From NCBI GenBank assembly GCA_902363875.1, contig CABJBO010000038.1, forward strand, positions 1-15,212: DNA of 15,212 bases, read 5' to 3'. This DNA comes from Coriobacteriaceae bacterium. GTDB taxonomy: Bacteria; Actinomycetota; Coriobacteriia; Coriobacteriales; Coriobacteriaceae. Below the pieces are notes generated by a model. It searched no databases. It saw nothing but the letters and a program-made list of their open reading frames with translations, and had not been told where the DNA came from. Each line of letters starts with the position of its first letter. Position 1 is the first letter of the stretch. Below, piece after piece: positions 6,946 through 14,637 of the stretch. Made by a program: the position numbers and the translations under genes.

Positions 6946-6985
6946 AAGGGCTCCCGTCTAGTCTTGGACGGGAGCCCTTTCATTT
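6946..6985 (+). terminator. Rho-independent terminator after hom
   Basis: A perfect 13-bp stem (6946-6958 with 6967-6979) with an eight-base loop starts 32 bases past the hom stop and is followed by TTTCATTT. The stem is GC-rich in its centre. This ends the hom transcript before the next gene. Confidence 0.85.
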
Positions 6986-7001
6986 GCACGCTCGGGGTGC
7001 A

Positions 7002-7044
7002 TTGACACGATCCGCGTTTGAGCAATTTGACCGTTCGGTGTCAA
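7002..7044. repeat. Inverted repeat TTGACAC / GTGTCAA upstream of the dehydrogenase gene
   Basis: TTGACAC at 7002-7008 and GTGTCAA at 7038-7044 are exact inverted copies 29 bases apart, about 94 bases before the dehydrogenase start. TTGACA also matches a -35 box, but no good -10 follows at 16-18 bases. It may be a regulator site or a coincidence. Confidence 0.25.
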
Positions 7045-7094
7045 CCAGGGGTACCGCTTACCGACAAGCAGGCATGTTTGTTTTTGTCTGCCGC

Positions 7095-7100
7095 TATCCT
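7095..7100 (+). promoter_or_regulatory. Possible -10 element for the dehydrogenase gene
   Basis: TATCCT at 7095-7100 lies 38 bases before the ATG at 7138 and would give a leader of about 30 bases. No convincing -35 sits 17 bases upstream (GCATGT), so support is weak. Confidence 0.25.
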
Positions 7101-7137
7101 GTGCTGCGTACGTCCACCCCCGAAGAATGGAGGCACC

Positions 7138-7887
7138 ATGTTGCTCGAGGGCAAGAAAGCAATCATCACCGGAGGCACGCGCGGTATCGGCTATGCCATC
7201 GCCTGCCGTTTTATCGAGGAGGGCGCCGCCGTCACCGTCTTTGGCTCGCGTCAGGAGACCGCCGATGCGGCCATTGAGAAGCTGACAGCCGCCTATCCCG
7301 ACGCCAAGGTCTGGGGTCGTTCCTGCGATCTCACCTCGCTCGAGGCCGTGACTGAGGCCTTTACGCAGGCTGCAGCCGACATGGGCGGTCTCGATACGGT
7401 CGTCAACAACGCCGGAATCTCCCAGCGCTCGCCCCTTTTGGACTATACAGCCGAGGAGTTCGCAAAGGCCATGGACCTCAACGTCGTCGCCGTCTTTAAT
7501 GGCCACCAGGCTGCCGCCAAGATCATGACCGAGGCCGGCCACGGCGGCACCATCACCACCACGAGCTCGATGGTCGCCAAGTACGGCCAGCCCTCTGGCG
7601 TCGGCTACCCAACGTCCAAATTTGCCGTCAACGGCATGGTCCAGTCGCTCTCGCGCGAGCTCGCCCCCATGGGCATTCGCGTCAATGCCGTCGCACCCGG
7701 CGTGACCAAGACCGACATGGTCGCCAACCTGCCCGAAGAGGTCATCAAGCCCATCATCGCCACCATTCCGCTGGGTCGTATGGGCGAACCCGAGGATGTC
7801 GCCAACGCCTTTGTTTTCCTAGCGAGCGACATGTCCTCCTATGTCACGGGCGCCGTGCTCCCCGTCGACGGAGCCGCCCGCTCCTAA
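7138..7887 (+). CDS. Short-chain dehydrogenase/reductase (FabG-like SDR)
   Basis: This is a classical SDR of 249 residues that uses NAD(P)(H) to interconvert a hydroxyl and a carbonyl group. It shows the cofactor loop TGGTRGIG (11-18), an acidic CDL at 63-65, NNAG at 90-93, and the full catalytic tetrad Asn115, Ser144, Tyr157, Lys161 (within YPTSK). The C-terminus SYVTGAVLPVDGAARS is typical. Basic residues Arg15 and Arg38 hint at NADPH preference. The start at 7138 follows a GGAGG site (7129-7133); the frame can be extended to 7018 but without support. The substrate is unknown: an acyl-carrier-protein reductase, a sugar dehydrogenase or a hydroxysteroid dehydrogenase all share this architecture. 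It is monocistronic, between two terminators, with no fatty-acid genes nearby. Confidence 0.9.
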   Translation: MLLEGKKAIITGGTRGIGYAIACRFIEEGAAVTVFGSRQETADAAIEKLTAAYPDAKVWGRSCDLTSLEAVTEAFTQAAADMGGLDTVVNNAGISQRSPLLDYTAEEFAKAMDLNVVAVFNGHQAAAKIMTEAGHGGTITTTSSMVAKYGQPSGVGYPTSKFAVNGMVQSLSRELAPMGIRVNAVAPGVTKTDMVANLPEEVIKPIIATIPLGRMGEPEDVANAFVFLASDMSSYVTGAVLPVDGAARS

Positions 7888-7931
7888 AGGTCGCGAACCA
7901 CGGCTTCGAGTCTCAACGAAGCCCAACGCAA

Positions 7932-7970
7932 AAGGCGCGCTGTCTGCATCAACCGCAGGCAGCGCGCCTT
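7932..7970. terminator. Bidirectional terminator between SDR and antiporter genes
   Basis: A 16-bp stem (7932-7947 with 7955-7970) with one G-U wobble on the plus-strand RNA and a seven-base loop lies between two convergent genes. On the minus strand it is followed by TTTT (7933-7930), and on the plus strand by CAATTATTT. It probably serves both transcripts. Confidence 0.85.
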
Positions 7971-8008
7971 CAATTATTTGGACGGAACCCGTATCCCGAC
8001 ATTCCTTG

Positions 8009-9571
8009 CTACCTGCCGTCGTCGTCCTGGGCTTCATCGCGCGCATAGAGTTCCAGCATGCGGCGACGGTATTCGCGCACGGCGAGCTTGGCGCGCTCCA
8101 GGCGGCGACGCTCGCGCGGAGTCAGCTCAGACGGGTCGACCTCGTCTCCATAGGTCTTATCGGCAAGAAGATGTGCCGCGTCCACAATACGGGCATCGAT
8201 ATGGCCGCTCGCCGCTTCGGCCGAAAGGCGGTCAGCAATGGAATCAATCGTGGGCATACCGTCGAGCGAGCGACCATGCCCATGCGACGTCAATAGCTCG
8301 TGCTCGCGGGCGAGTAGACTTGCAAGGTCGTGATGGGCGCGCAGGATATTGAGCGCATCGGAAGGATGCTCGGCAACCTCCGCCACGGCGGCGACCGGCG
8401 CGGCATCGACCACGCGGTAGAAGAGCTGCGCGAGCAGTGGCATCAGGAACACCGTGATGGCGCCGGCCGCCACCATAACCGAAGCGACGCCCTGTGATAA
8501 TGCGCCGGCGTTGACAGCGACGCTCGTCACGGCGACGATAATCGGCAGCGCCGTGGTGCAGTACAGGGCCACGGTAATGCGGCCATACGCCGACACATCG
8601 CGCGTCGCAGGACAAATGCTCATAGAAATAAGAATGGGCACGGCGCGGATAACCAGCAACGCCACGATAAAGCCCACGAGCAAGCCGGGGCGCGATGCTA
8701 CAGCAGTCAGGTCGATCTTGGCACCCGACACGGTAAAGAACACCGGGATCAAAAAGCCATAGGCAAGGCCATCGAGTTTAAGTTCGAGCGTATGGTTGCC
8801 CTCGGGGATGATATAGCGCAGGACAAAGCCCGCGGCAAAAGCGCCCAACACGATATCGAGGCTAAAAATGGCGGAAAACGCCACGAGCGTGACCAGGATG
8901 AGCACTGTGAGGCGCACGAACGTCTGAGAAGTCGTATCGGCGCGCTCCTGAATAAAGGCAAAGAAGCGGCTGCCAATACGCTTGGAGCGACTGGGGACCA
9001 CGGCAAGCAGCGCGCACACCACGGCGAACAGCCCCAAGATCAACAGCGTCTCGACACCCGTACGGGCAGACAGCAGCACCGACATGGCGAGCACGGGCCC
9101 GAGCTCGCCCCACGTACCATAGGCAAGAATCGAATCGCCGACGCGCGTCCCAGCAAGCGACCGCTCGCGCAAGATGGGCATGAGCGCCCCAAGCGCCGTC
9201 GAGGTCAACGCCAGCGTCACGGCGATGCCATCAAAATGACTGACCGAAAACCACGGGGTAAAGCGCACGGCAAGCCAGGCGATGCCAAACGTGACGACCC
9301 ACGTCGCCATGCCGTAACGCCCCTCGATGCCCGTGATGTTCTTGGGATCGATCTCAAAGCCGGCAAGCAGGAACAAAAAGGCCAGGCCGAGCTCGGACAC
9401 GAGCGAGACCTCGGCATCTACATGGATAATGCCGAGCATATGAGGTCCCAGCACCGCACCAAACACGAGCAAAAAGACCGTCTCGGGAACGGGTTTTCCG
9501 GGAATCGCCGAGGCGATGAAGGGGCTTGCAAAGGCCACGAGTGCGATGATGGCGAGTGAAACGAATGCCAT
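8009..9571 (-). CDS. CPA2-family cation/proton antiporter
   Basis: This is a predicted inner-membrane monovalent cation/H+ exchanger of the Kef/Na+-H+ exchanger type, 520 residues long. The first 385 or so residues are strongly hydrophobic with about 12 helices. Conserved blocks are ELGLAFLFLLAGFEIDP (60-76), TSTALGALMPIL (123-134), LGAFAAGFVL, and FLIPVFFTVSGAKIDL. The C-terminal 135 residues are cytoplasmic, charged and helical; they contain neither a TrkA-N nucleotide-binding domain as in KefB/KefC nor any domain I can name. In the helix where CPA2 proteins usually carry an ion-binding aspartate the local sequence is GTWGELGP with Glu156. The ATG at 9571 has an AAAGG site six bases upstream. 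The gene is monocistronic and divergent from purL. Which ion it carries cannot be told from sequence. Confidence 0.88.
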   Translation of the reverse strand: MAFVSLAIIALVAFASPFIASAIPGKPVPETVFLLVFGAVLGPHMLGIIHVDAEVSLVSELGLAFLFLLAGFEIDPKNITGIEGRYGMATWVVTFGIAWLAVRFTPWFSVSHFDGIAVTLALTSTALGALMPILRERSLAGTRVGDSILAYGTWGELGPVLAMSVLLSARTGVETLLILGLFAVVCALLAVVPSRSKRIGSRFFAFIQERADTTSQTFVRLTVLILVTLVAFSAIFSLDIVLGAFAAGFVLRYIIPEGNHTLELKLDGLAYGFLIPVFFTVSGAKIDLTAVASRPGLLVGFIVALLVIRAVPILISMSICPATRDVSAYGRITVALYCTTALPIIVAVTSVAVNAGALSQGVASVMVAAGAITVFLMPLLAQLFYRVVDAAPVAAVAEVAEHPSDALNILRAHHDLASLLAREHELLTSHGHGRSLDGMPTIDSIADRLSAEAASGHIDARIVDAAHLLADKTYGDEVDPSELTPRERRRLERAKLAVREYRRRMLELYARDEAQDDDGR

Positions 9572-9640
9572 GTGATGCCTTTCTCTTGTTTGCGCTTCAC
9601 TGTAGCACCCTCGCCGTCCTCAACGCGCCGCGAGCTGTCG

Positions 9641-9646
9641 TATCAT
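9641..9646 (+). promoter_or_regulatory. Possible -10 element for purL
   Basis: TATCAT at 9641-9646 in the antiporter-purL spacer (9572-9755) resembles a -10 box, giving a leader of about 100 bases. No clear -35 is present (CCTCAA at 17 bases). I see no guanine/purine riboswitch core or PurR-like palindrome that I can defend in this leader. Confidence 0.2.
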
Positions 9647-9755
9647 AGTGAGGTTTACAAACATGTGGCTCAAGGCGACCGCAGGGCAGGCCCCGCAAAC
9701 CGACCGCTGCCGCATACCGTACCGTACGCCCAACCGATCAGGAAGGCAGGAACCA

Positions 9756-12700
9756 ATGGTCTCTCGTATCTACGTGGAGAAGAAACCCGGGTTCGACGTC
9801 GAGGCTCAGCAGCTCAAGGGCGAGCTGACCGAAATTCTCGGCATCAAGGGCATCGAGGCCCTGAGGATCATAAACCGCTACGACGTCGAGGGCATCGACG
9901 AAGAGCTTTTCCGCTCCTGCGTGCCGACCGTCTTTAGCGAGCCCCAGGTCGATGTGACCTACGACGAGCTCCCCGCAAGCGATGGCGCCGTCTTTGCCGT
10001 CGAATTCCTGCCTGGCCAGTTTGACCAGCGCGCCGACTCCGCCAGCGAGTGCGTGCAGCTCATCAGCCAGGGCGAGCGCCCCGCCGTGCGCTCCGCCAAG
10101 GTCTATATGATCTCGGGCGCTCTGGACGAGGCCGCCATCGATGCCATCAAGCACTACGTGGTGAACCCCGTCGAGGCGCGCATCGCCTCACTCGACCTGC
10201 CCGAGACGCTGTACATGGAGACCCCCGAGCCCCAGCCCGTCGAGGTGCTCGACGGTTTCCGCGAGCTCGACGAAGCCGGCCTTGCCGCCTTTATCTCCGA
10301 GCGCGGCCTTGCCATGGACGAGGCGGACATCGCCTTCTGCCAGCAGTACTTCCGCGATGAGGACCGCGACCCCACCATCACCGAGATCCGCGTAATCGAC
10401 ACCTATTGGTCCGACCACTGCCGCCACACCACCTTCGGCACCGTCCTGGATGATGTGACGATCGATGACGCCGTGGTGCAGCAGGCCTTCGACCGCTACA
10501 TGGAGATGCGCCACGAACTCGGTCGCGACGCCAAGCCCGTCTGCCTCATGGACATGGGCACCATCGGCGCCAAGTATCTCAAGAAGACCGGCGTCATGAC
10601 CGATGTCGATGAGTCCGAGGAGATCAACGCCTGCACCGTCAAGGTAAAGGTCGATGTCGACGGCGAGGACCAGGACTGGCTGTTCCTGTTTAAGAACGAG
10701 ACCCACAACCACCCGACCGAGATCGAGCCCTTCGGCGGTGCCGCCACCTGCGTGGGCGGTGCCATCCGCGACCCGCTGTCGGGCCGCAGCTACGTGTACC
10801 AGGCCATGCGTGTCACCGGCGCCGGCGACCCCACCGTCCCCGTGTCCGAGACGCTCGAGGGCAAGCTGCCGCAGCGCAAGCTCGTAACCACCGCCGCCGC
10901 CGGCTACTCCAGCTACGGCAACCAGATCGGCCTTGCCACCGGCCAGGTCAACGAGCTCTATCACCCCGGCTACGTCGCCAAGCGCATGGAGGTCGGCGCC
11001 GTCGTGGGCGCTACCCCGGCAAACCACGTGCGTCGCGAGTGCCCCGCCCCCACCGACAAGATCATCCTGTTGGGCGGCCGCACCGGCCGTGACGGCATCG
11101 GCGGTGCCACCGGCTCCTCCAAGACCCAGAACACCGAGTCCATCGAGACATCGGGCGCCGAGGTCCAGAAGGGCAACGCCCCGGTCGAGCGCAAGCTGCA
11201 GCGCCTGTTCCGCCGCGGCGATGCCTGCCGTCTGATCAAGCGCTGCAACGACTTTGGCGCCGGCGGTGTCTCGGTCGCCGTAGGCGAGCTTGCCGACGGC
11301 CTGTATGTCGACCTTGATACCGTGACCAAAAAGTACGACGGTCTTGACGGCACCGAGCTCGCCATCTCTGAATCCCAGGAGCGCATGGCCTGCGCCGTCG
11401 CCGACGGTGACGTCGAGGAGTTCATGGGCTACGCCGCCGAGGAGAACCTGGAGGCGACCGTTATCGCCGAGGTTACCGCCGAGCCGCACATGCGCATGGC
11501 CTGGAACGGCGTCGCCATCGTCGATCTGTCCCGCGAGTTCCTCAACTCCAACGGTGCGCCCAAGCACCAGGTCGCCCACGTCTGCGCCCGCAGTGTGTGG
11601 CAGCCCAGCTGGGCCGGTACCACGCTCGCCGAGCGCATGACCTCGCTCGTCACCGACCTCAACGTCGCTTCCAACAAGGGCCTTTCCGAGCGCTTCGACT
11701 CCACCATCGGCGCCGCGACCGTGCTTATGCCTTTTGGCGGCAAGACGCAGCTCACCCCGAGCTCGGCCATGGTCGCCAAGTTCCCCGTGGACGGCGAGAC
11801 CACCACAGCGAGTGCCATGGCATGGGGCTTCAACCCCTATTTGATGGAGGCCGACCAGTTTGCGGGCGCCTACCTGTCCGTGGTCGAGTCCATCGCCAAG
11901 CTCGTTGCCGCCGGCTTTGAGCACAAGCGCGCCTACCTCTCCTTCCAGGAGTACTTCGAGCGCCTGCGCACCGAAGCAGAGCGCTGGGGCAAGCCCATGG
12001 CTGCCGTCCTGGGTGCCCTTATGGCCCAGGTCGACCTGGGTGCCGGTGCCATCGGCGGCAAGGACTCCATGAGCGGTTCGTTTGAGGACGAGACCGGCGA
12101 GCTCAACGTTCCGCCGACCCTGATCAGCTTCGCCGTCGCCGTGGGCAAGGCCGCCCGCGCCGTCTCGCCCGAGTTCAAGGGCCTCACGCACCGCGTCGTC
12201 CGCATCGCCCCCGCCACCTACGGCGAGGATTACCGCCCCGACGCCCAGCAGCTGCTCGCCGCGTTTGACGCCGTCGAGGCGCTCACCGCCAACGGCAACG
12301 CCCTGGCCATCTCCACGCCCGGCTACGGCTGCGGCGCCGAGAGCCTCTTTAAGATGTGCGTCGGTAACCAGATCGGTATCGAGCTTGCCGAGGATGTAGA
12401 CGTGGAGAGCCTCTTCACCCCGCTCTACGGTAGCTTTATCGTCGAGCTCGCCGAGGATGCCGAGCTGCCCGAGGTCGCCGACGGCGTTGTCGTCGAGCCC
12501 CTGGGCACCACCGTCGAGGGCTATGTCATCGACACCGGCTCCGAGGTCATCGAGCTCGCCGAGCTCCAGGAGGCCTGGGAGAGCGGCATCGAGGGCGTCT
12601 TCGCCTACCGCAGCGCCGGCAAGACCCCCGAGGTCGAGACCATCGACTTCCGCGCCAAGGATATCCACGTGTACGGCGGCGCCAAGATCGCCCGCCCGCG

Positions 12701-13502
12701 CGTGATCATCCCCGTGTTCCCCGGCAACAACTGCGAGTACGACAGCGCCCGCGCCTTCCGTGCCGCCGGTGCCGAGGCCGACACCTTCGTGATCAACAAC
12801 CTCACGCCCGAGGCCGTCGCCGAGAGCACCCGCGAGCTTGCCCGCCGCATCCGTGCAAGCCAGATCGTTATGATCCCCGGCGGCTTCTCGGGCGGCGACG
12901 AGCCCGACGGCTCTGCCAAGTTCATCACGGCGTTCTTCCGCGCTCCCGAGGTCACCGAGGCAGTCCGCGACCTGCTCAAGGCCCGCGATGGCCTGATGCT
13001 GGGCATCTGCAACGGCTTCCAGGCCCTGATCAAGCTCGGCCTGGTGCCCTACGGCGACATCGTCGACGCCACGCCCGATGCGCCCACGTTGACGTTCAAC
13101 ACCATCGGTCGCCACCAGAGCCGTCTGGTGCGCACCCGCATCTCGTCCAACTTGTCCCCGTGGCTGTCGCAGTGCAGCCTGGACGACCCCTACACCGTCG
13201 CCATCAGCCACGGCGAGGGCCGCTTTGTCGCCAATGACGAAGTGCTCGCCCAGCTGATCGCCAACGGCCAGGTCGCCACGCAGTACGTGGGCGAGAACGG
13301 CAAGCCCAGCATGGATCTCTCCGTCAACCCCAACGGCTCCGCACTCGCCATCGAGGGCATCACGAGCCCCGACGGCCGCGTCCTGGGCAAGATGGGCCAT
13401 GCCGAGCGTCGCGGCGACAACCTGTACCGCAACGTGCCCGAGCATGTCCCCGGCGATAAGTTCATGCCGATCTTTGAGAGCGGCGTGGCCTACTTCGCTT
13501 AA
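9756..13502 (+). CDS. purL: Phosphoribosylformylglycinamidine synthase, single-chain
   Basis: This enzyme makes FGAM from FGAR, ATP and glutamine, the fourth step of purine synthesis. The 1248 residues fuse a PurS-like N-terminal part, two AIRS-type ATP-binding halves and a C-terminal glutaminase. The start VSRIYVEKKPGFDVEAQQL resembles the single-chain enzymes of clostridia and relatives. SDHCRHTTF spans 219-227. KNETHNHPTEIEPFGGAAT and the second half GGKDSMSGSFED are intact. The class I amidotransferase domain begins near RVIIPVFPGNNCE, with nucleophile Cys1085 (GICNGFQALIKLG), and His1215 and Glu1217 in GHAER completing the triad. The ATG at 9756 has GGAAGG at 9741-9746; a frame extension to a GTG at 9648 is unsupported. 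No other pur gene adjoins it. Confidence 0.96.
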   Translation: MVSRIYVEKKPGFDVEAQQLKGELTEILGIKGIEALRIINRYDVEGIDEELFRSCVPTVFSEPQVDVTYDELPASDGAVFAVEFLPGQFDQRADSASECVQLISQGERPAVRSAKVYMISGALDEAAIDAIKHYVVNPVEARIASLDLPETLYMETPEPQPVEVLDGFRELDEAGLAAFISERGLAMDEADIAFCQQYFRDEDRDPTITEIRVIDTYWSDHCRHTTFGTVLDDVTIDDAVVQQAFDRYMEMRHELGRDAKPVCLMDMGTIGAKYLKKTGVMTDVDESEEINACTVKVKVDVDGEDQDWLFLFKNETHNHPTEIEPFGGAATCVGGAIRDPLSGRSYVYQAMRVTGAGDPTVPVSETLEGKLPQRKLVTTAAAGYSSYGNQIGLATGQVNELYHPGYVAKRMEVGAVVGATPANHVRRECPAPTDKIILLGGRTGRDGIGGATGSSKTQNTESIETSGAEVQKGNAPVERKLQRLFRRGDACRLIKRCNDFGAGGVSVAVGELADGLYVDLDTVTKKYDGLDGTELAISESQERMACAVADGDVEEFMGYAAEENLEATVIAEVTAEPHMRMAWNGVAIVDLSREFLNSNGAPKHQVAHVCARSVWQPSWAGTTLAERMTSLVTDLNVASNKGLSERFDSTIGAATVLMPFGGKTQLTPSSAMVAKFPVDGETTTASAMAWGFNPYLMEADQFAGAYLSVVESIAKLVAAGFEHKRAYLSFQEYFERLRTEAERWGKPMAAVLGALMAQVDLGAGAIGGKDSMSGSFEDETGELNVPPTLISFAVAVGKAARAVSPEFKGLTHRVVRIAPATYGEDYRPDAQQLLAAFDAVEALTANGNALAISTPGYGCGAESLFKMCVGNQIGIELAEDVDVESLFTPLYGSFIVELAEDAELPEVADGVVVEPLGTTVEGYVIDTGSEVIELAELQEAWESGIEGVFAYRSAGKTPEVETIDFRAKDIHVYGGAKIARPRVIIPVFPGNNCEYDSARAFRAAGAEADTFVINNLTPEAVAESTRELARRIRASQIVMIPGGFSGGDEPDGSAKFITAFFRAPEVTEAVRDLLKARDGLMLGICNGFQALIKLGLVPYGDIVDATPDAPTLTFNTIGRHQSRLVRTRISSNLSPWLSQCSLDDPYTVAISHGEGRFVANDEVLAQLIANGQVATQYVGENGKPSMDLSVNPNGSALAIEGITSPDGRVLGKMGHAERRGDNLYRNVPEHVPGDKFMPIFESGVAYFA

Positions 13503-13510
13503 ACCTTTCC

Positions 13511-13562
13511 CATCGGGTACAATCCCCTCGGGTAACAACACCCGCCACCGGCACGCCCGATG
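13511..13562 (+). promoter_or_regulatory. Alternative base-pairing that competes with the purL terminator
   Basis: CATCGGG at 13511-13517 is exactly complementary to CCCGATG at 13556-13562, and CGGGT at 13529-13533 to ACCCG at 13540-13544. Both pairings use bases belonging to the terminator stem (13540-13547 with 13561-13568), so they cannot form with it. This resembles an antiterminator arrangement, but a regulator or ligand is not visible. Confidence 0.35.
13517..13522 (+). promoter_or_regulatory. Possible -10 element for the EamA gene
   Basis: TACAAT at 13517-13522 is a good -10 match and lies 14 bases past the purL stop. A TTCGCT at 13494-13499 is a weak -35 at 17 bases. If used, transcription starts upstream of the terminator hairpin, which would then sit in the EamA gene's own leader. 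Confidence 0.35.
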
Positions 13563-13576
13563 GCGGGTTCTTTTTT
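13540..13576 (+). terminator. Rho-independent terminator between purL and the EamA gene
   Basis: An 8-bp stem ACCCGCCA/TGGCGGGT (13540-13547 with 13561-13568) with a 13-base loop is followed by TCTTTTTT to 13576. This is the best T tract in the window. It lies 37 bases past the purL stop and 26 before the next gene's ATG. Confidence 0.85.
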
Positions 13577-13601
13577 GCTTCGCGCATACAGGAAGGACAT
13601 C

Positions 13602-14537
13602 ATGGAAAGCCGCAAGCCGTATCTTGCCACCCTGCCCGGACTCATCCTGGGCTGCCTCGTCTGCTGCGCGCTCTGGGGGTCGGCTTTTCCCTGCATCAAG
13701 ATCGGCTACGGCCTCTTTGGCATTTCCGCGCACGACAGCGCCTCGCAGCTGCTCTTCGCGGGTCTGCGCTTCACCCTTGCCGGCATGCTGGTCATTGTCG
13801 GCATGAGCGTGGCCCAGCGCCGTCCGCTCGTTCCGCAAGCGCGCGATATCAAGTCCATCCTCACGTTGTCGCTCTTCCAGACTATCGGGCAGTACTTCTT
13901 TTTCTACCTGGGACTCTCGCGCGCCAGCGCCATGTCGAGTTCCATCATCGAGGCCAGCGCCAACTTCCTCGCAATCCTCTTTGCCGCCCTGGCGTTTCGC
14001 ACCGAGAAGCTCAATACGGCCAAGGTGCTCGGCTGCGTACTGGGCTTTGCCGGCGTCGCGCTCGTCAACCTTTCGGGCGCGGACGGTACCTTTGGCTTTA
14101 CGCTCGACGGCGAGGGCTTTATCCTGGCCTCCACCGTCGCGGGTGCCCTTTCGACCTGCCTGATCGGCATCTTCTCGCGCGAGCACGACGGCGTCTTGCT
14201 TGCCGGGTGGCAGTTCTTGGTCGGCGGCCTGGTCCTCACCGCCATCGGCTTTTTGATGGGCGGCACGCTCTCCCCCACAGCGATTGCCCCCGCCATCGCG
14301 CTCATCATCTACATGGCGCTTATCTCCGCGGTCGCGTACTCGCTGTGGTCGCGCCTGCTTGCCGTCAACCCCGTAAGCCGCGTTTCGGTCTTTGGCTTTA
14401 TGAATCCAGTCTTTGGCGTACTGTTGAGCGCTCTGCTGCTCGGCGAGGGCGCTGGCACGAGCCCTGTTACCGTACTTGTTGCCCTGCTGTTGGTCTGCGG
14501 CGGCATCATCATCGTCAACAGGCCCAAAAAGGTCTAA
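13602..14537 (+). CDS. EamA/DMT-family membrane transporter
   Basis: This is a predicted drug/metabolite transporter superfamily permease of 311 residues with about ten hydrophobic helices, built from two EamA repeats. The first repeat starts near LILGCLVCCALWGSAFPCIK and ends near the FAGVALVNL segment. The second begins around FILASTVAGALSTCLIGIFS and ends in the paired PVSRVSVFGFMNPVFGVLLS motif typical of these exporters. The C-terminus is a short basic tail (NRPKKV). The ATG at 13602 follows GGAAGG (13591-13596); an ATG at 13560 lies inside the terminator stem and is rejected. Members export amino acids, nucleosides or other metabolites; the substrate cannot be deduced. Placement after purL may be incidental given the strong terminator between them. 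Confidence 0.9.
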   Translation: MESRKPYLATLPGLILGCLVCCALWGSAFPCIKIGYGLFGISAHDSASQLLFAGLRFTLAGMLVIVGMSVAQRRPLVPQARDIKSILTLSLFQTIGQYFFFYLGLSRASAMSSSIIEASANFLAILFAALAFRTEKLNTAKVLGCVLGFAGVALVNLSGADGTFGFTLDGEGFILASTVAGALSTCLIGIFSREHDGVLLAGWQFLVGGLVLTAIGFLMGGTLSPTAIAPAIALIIYMALISAVAYSLWSRLLAVNPVSRVSVFGFMNPVFGVLLSALLLGEGAGTSPVTVLVALLLVCGGIIIVNRPKKV

Positions 14538-14603
14538 CGAACTACCCCTATTTAGCAGAGGGGGTTCACATGCTTTAGCTTAATGGAGTACATCGGAGAG
14601 CCG

Positions 14604-14637
14604 AGGGCCGCCACGCCCGCCAGCGCGCGCCCTTTTT
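14604..14637 (+). terminator. Weak terminator candidate after the EamA gene
   Basis: AGGGC (14604-14608) can pair with GCCCT (14629-14633) around a GC-rich 20-base loop, followed by TTTTTC. The stem is only five base pairs. A second weak stem, ACCCCT with AGGGGG (14544-14549 with 14559-14564), lies nearer the stop. Termination here is plausible because the next gene is convergent. Confidence 0.35.

Noticed and set aside
9648..9755. An N-terminal extension of PurL starting at GTG 9648
   Set aside because: The extra residues do not resemble PurL, there is no ribosome binding site for the GTG, and the ATG at 9756 has one and begins with the conserved N-terminus.
10188..14186. A minus-strand frame of about 1330 codons opposite purL and the EamA gene
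   Set aside because: Its codon boundaries coincide with those of both sense genes, so its stops would need TTA, CTA or TCA codons on the sense strand, which are rare in this GC-rich codon usage. The translation is low-complexity Gly/Ala/Asp/His-rich and matches no family I know, whereas purL and EamA are clear.
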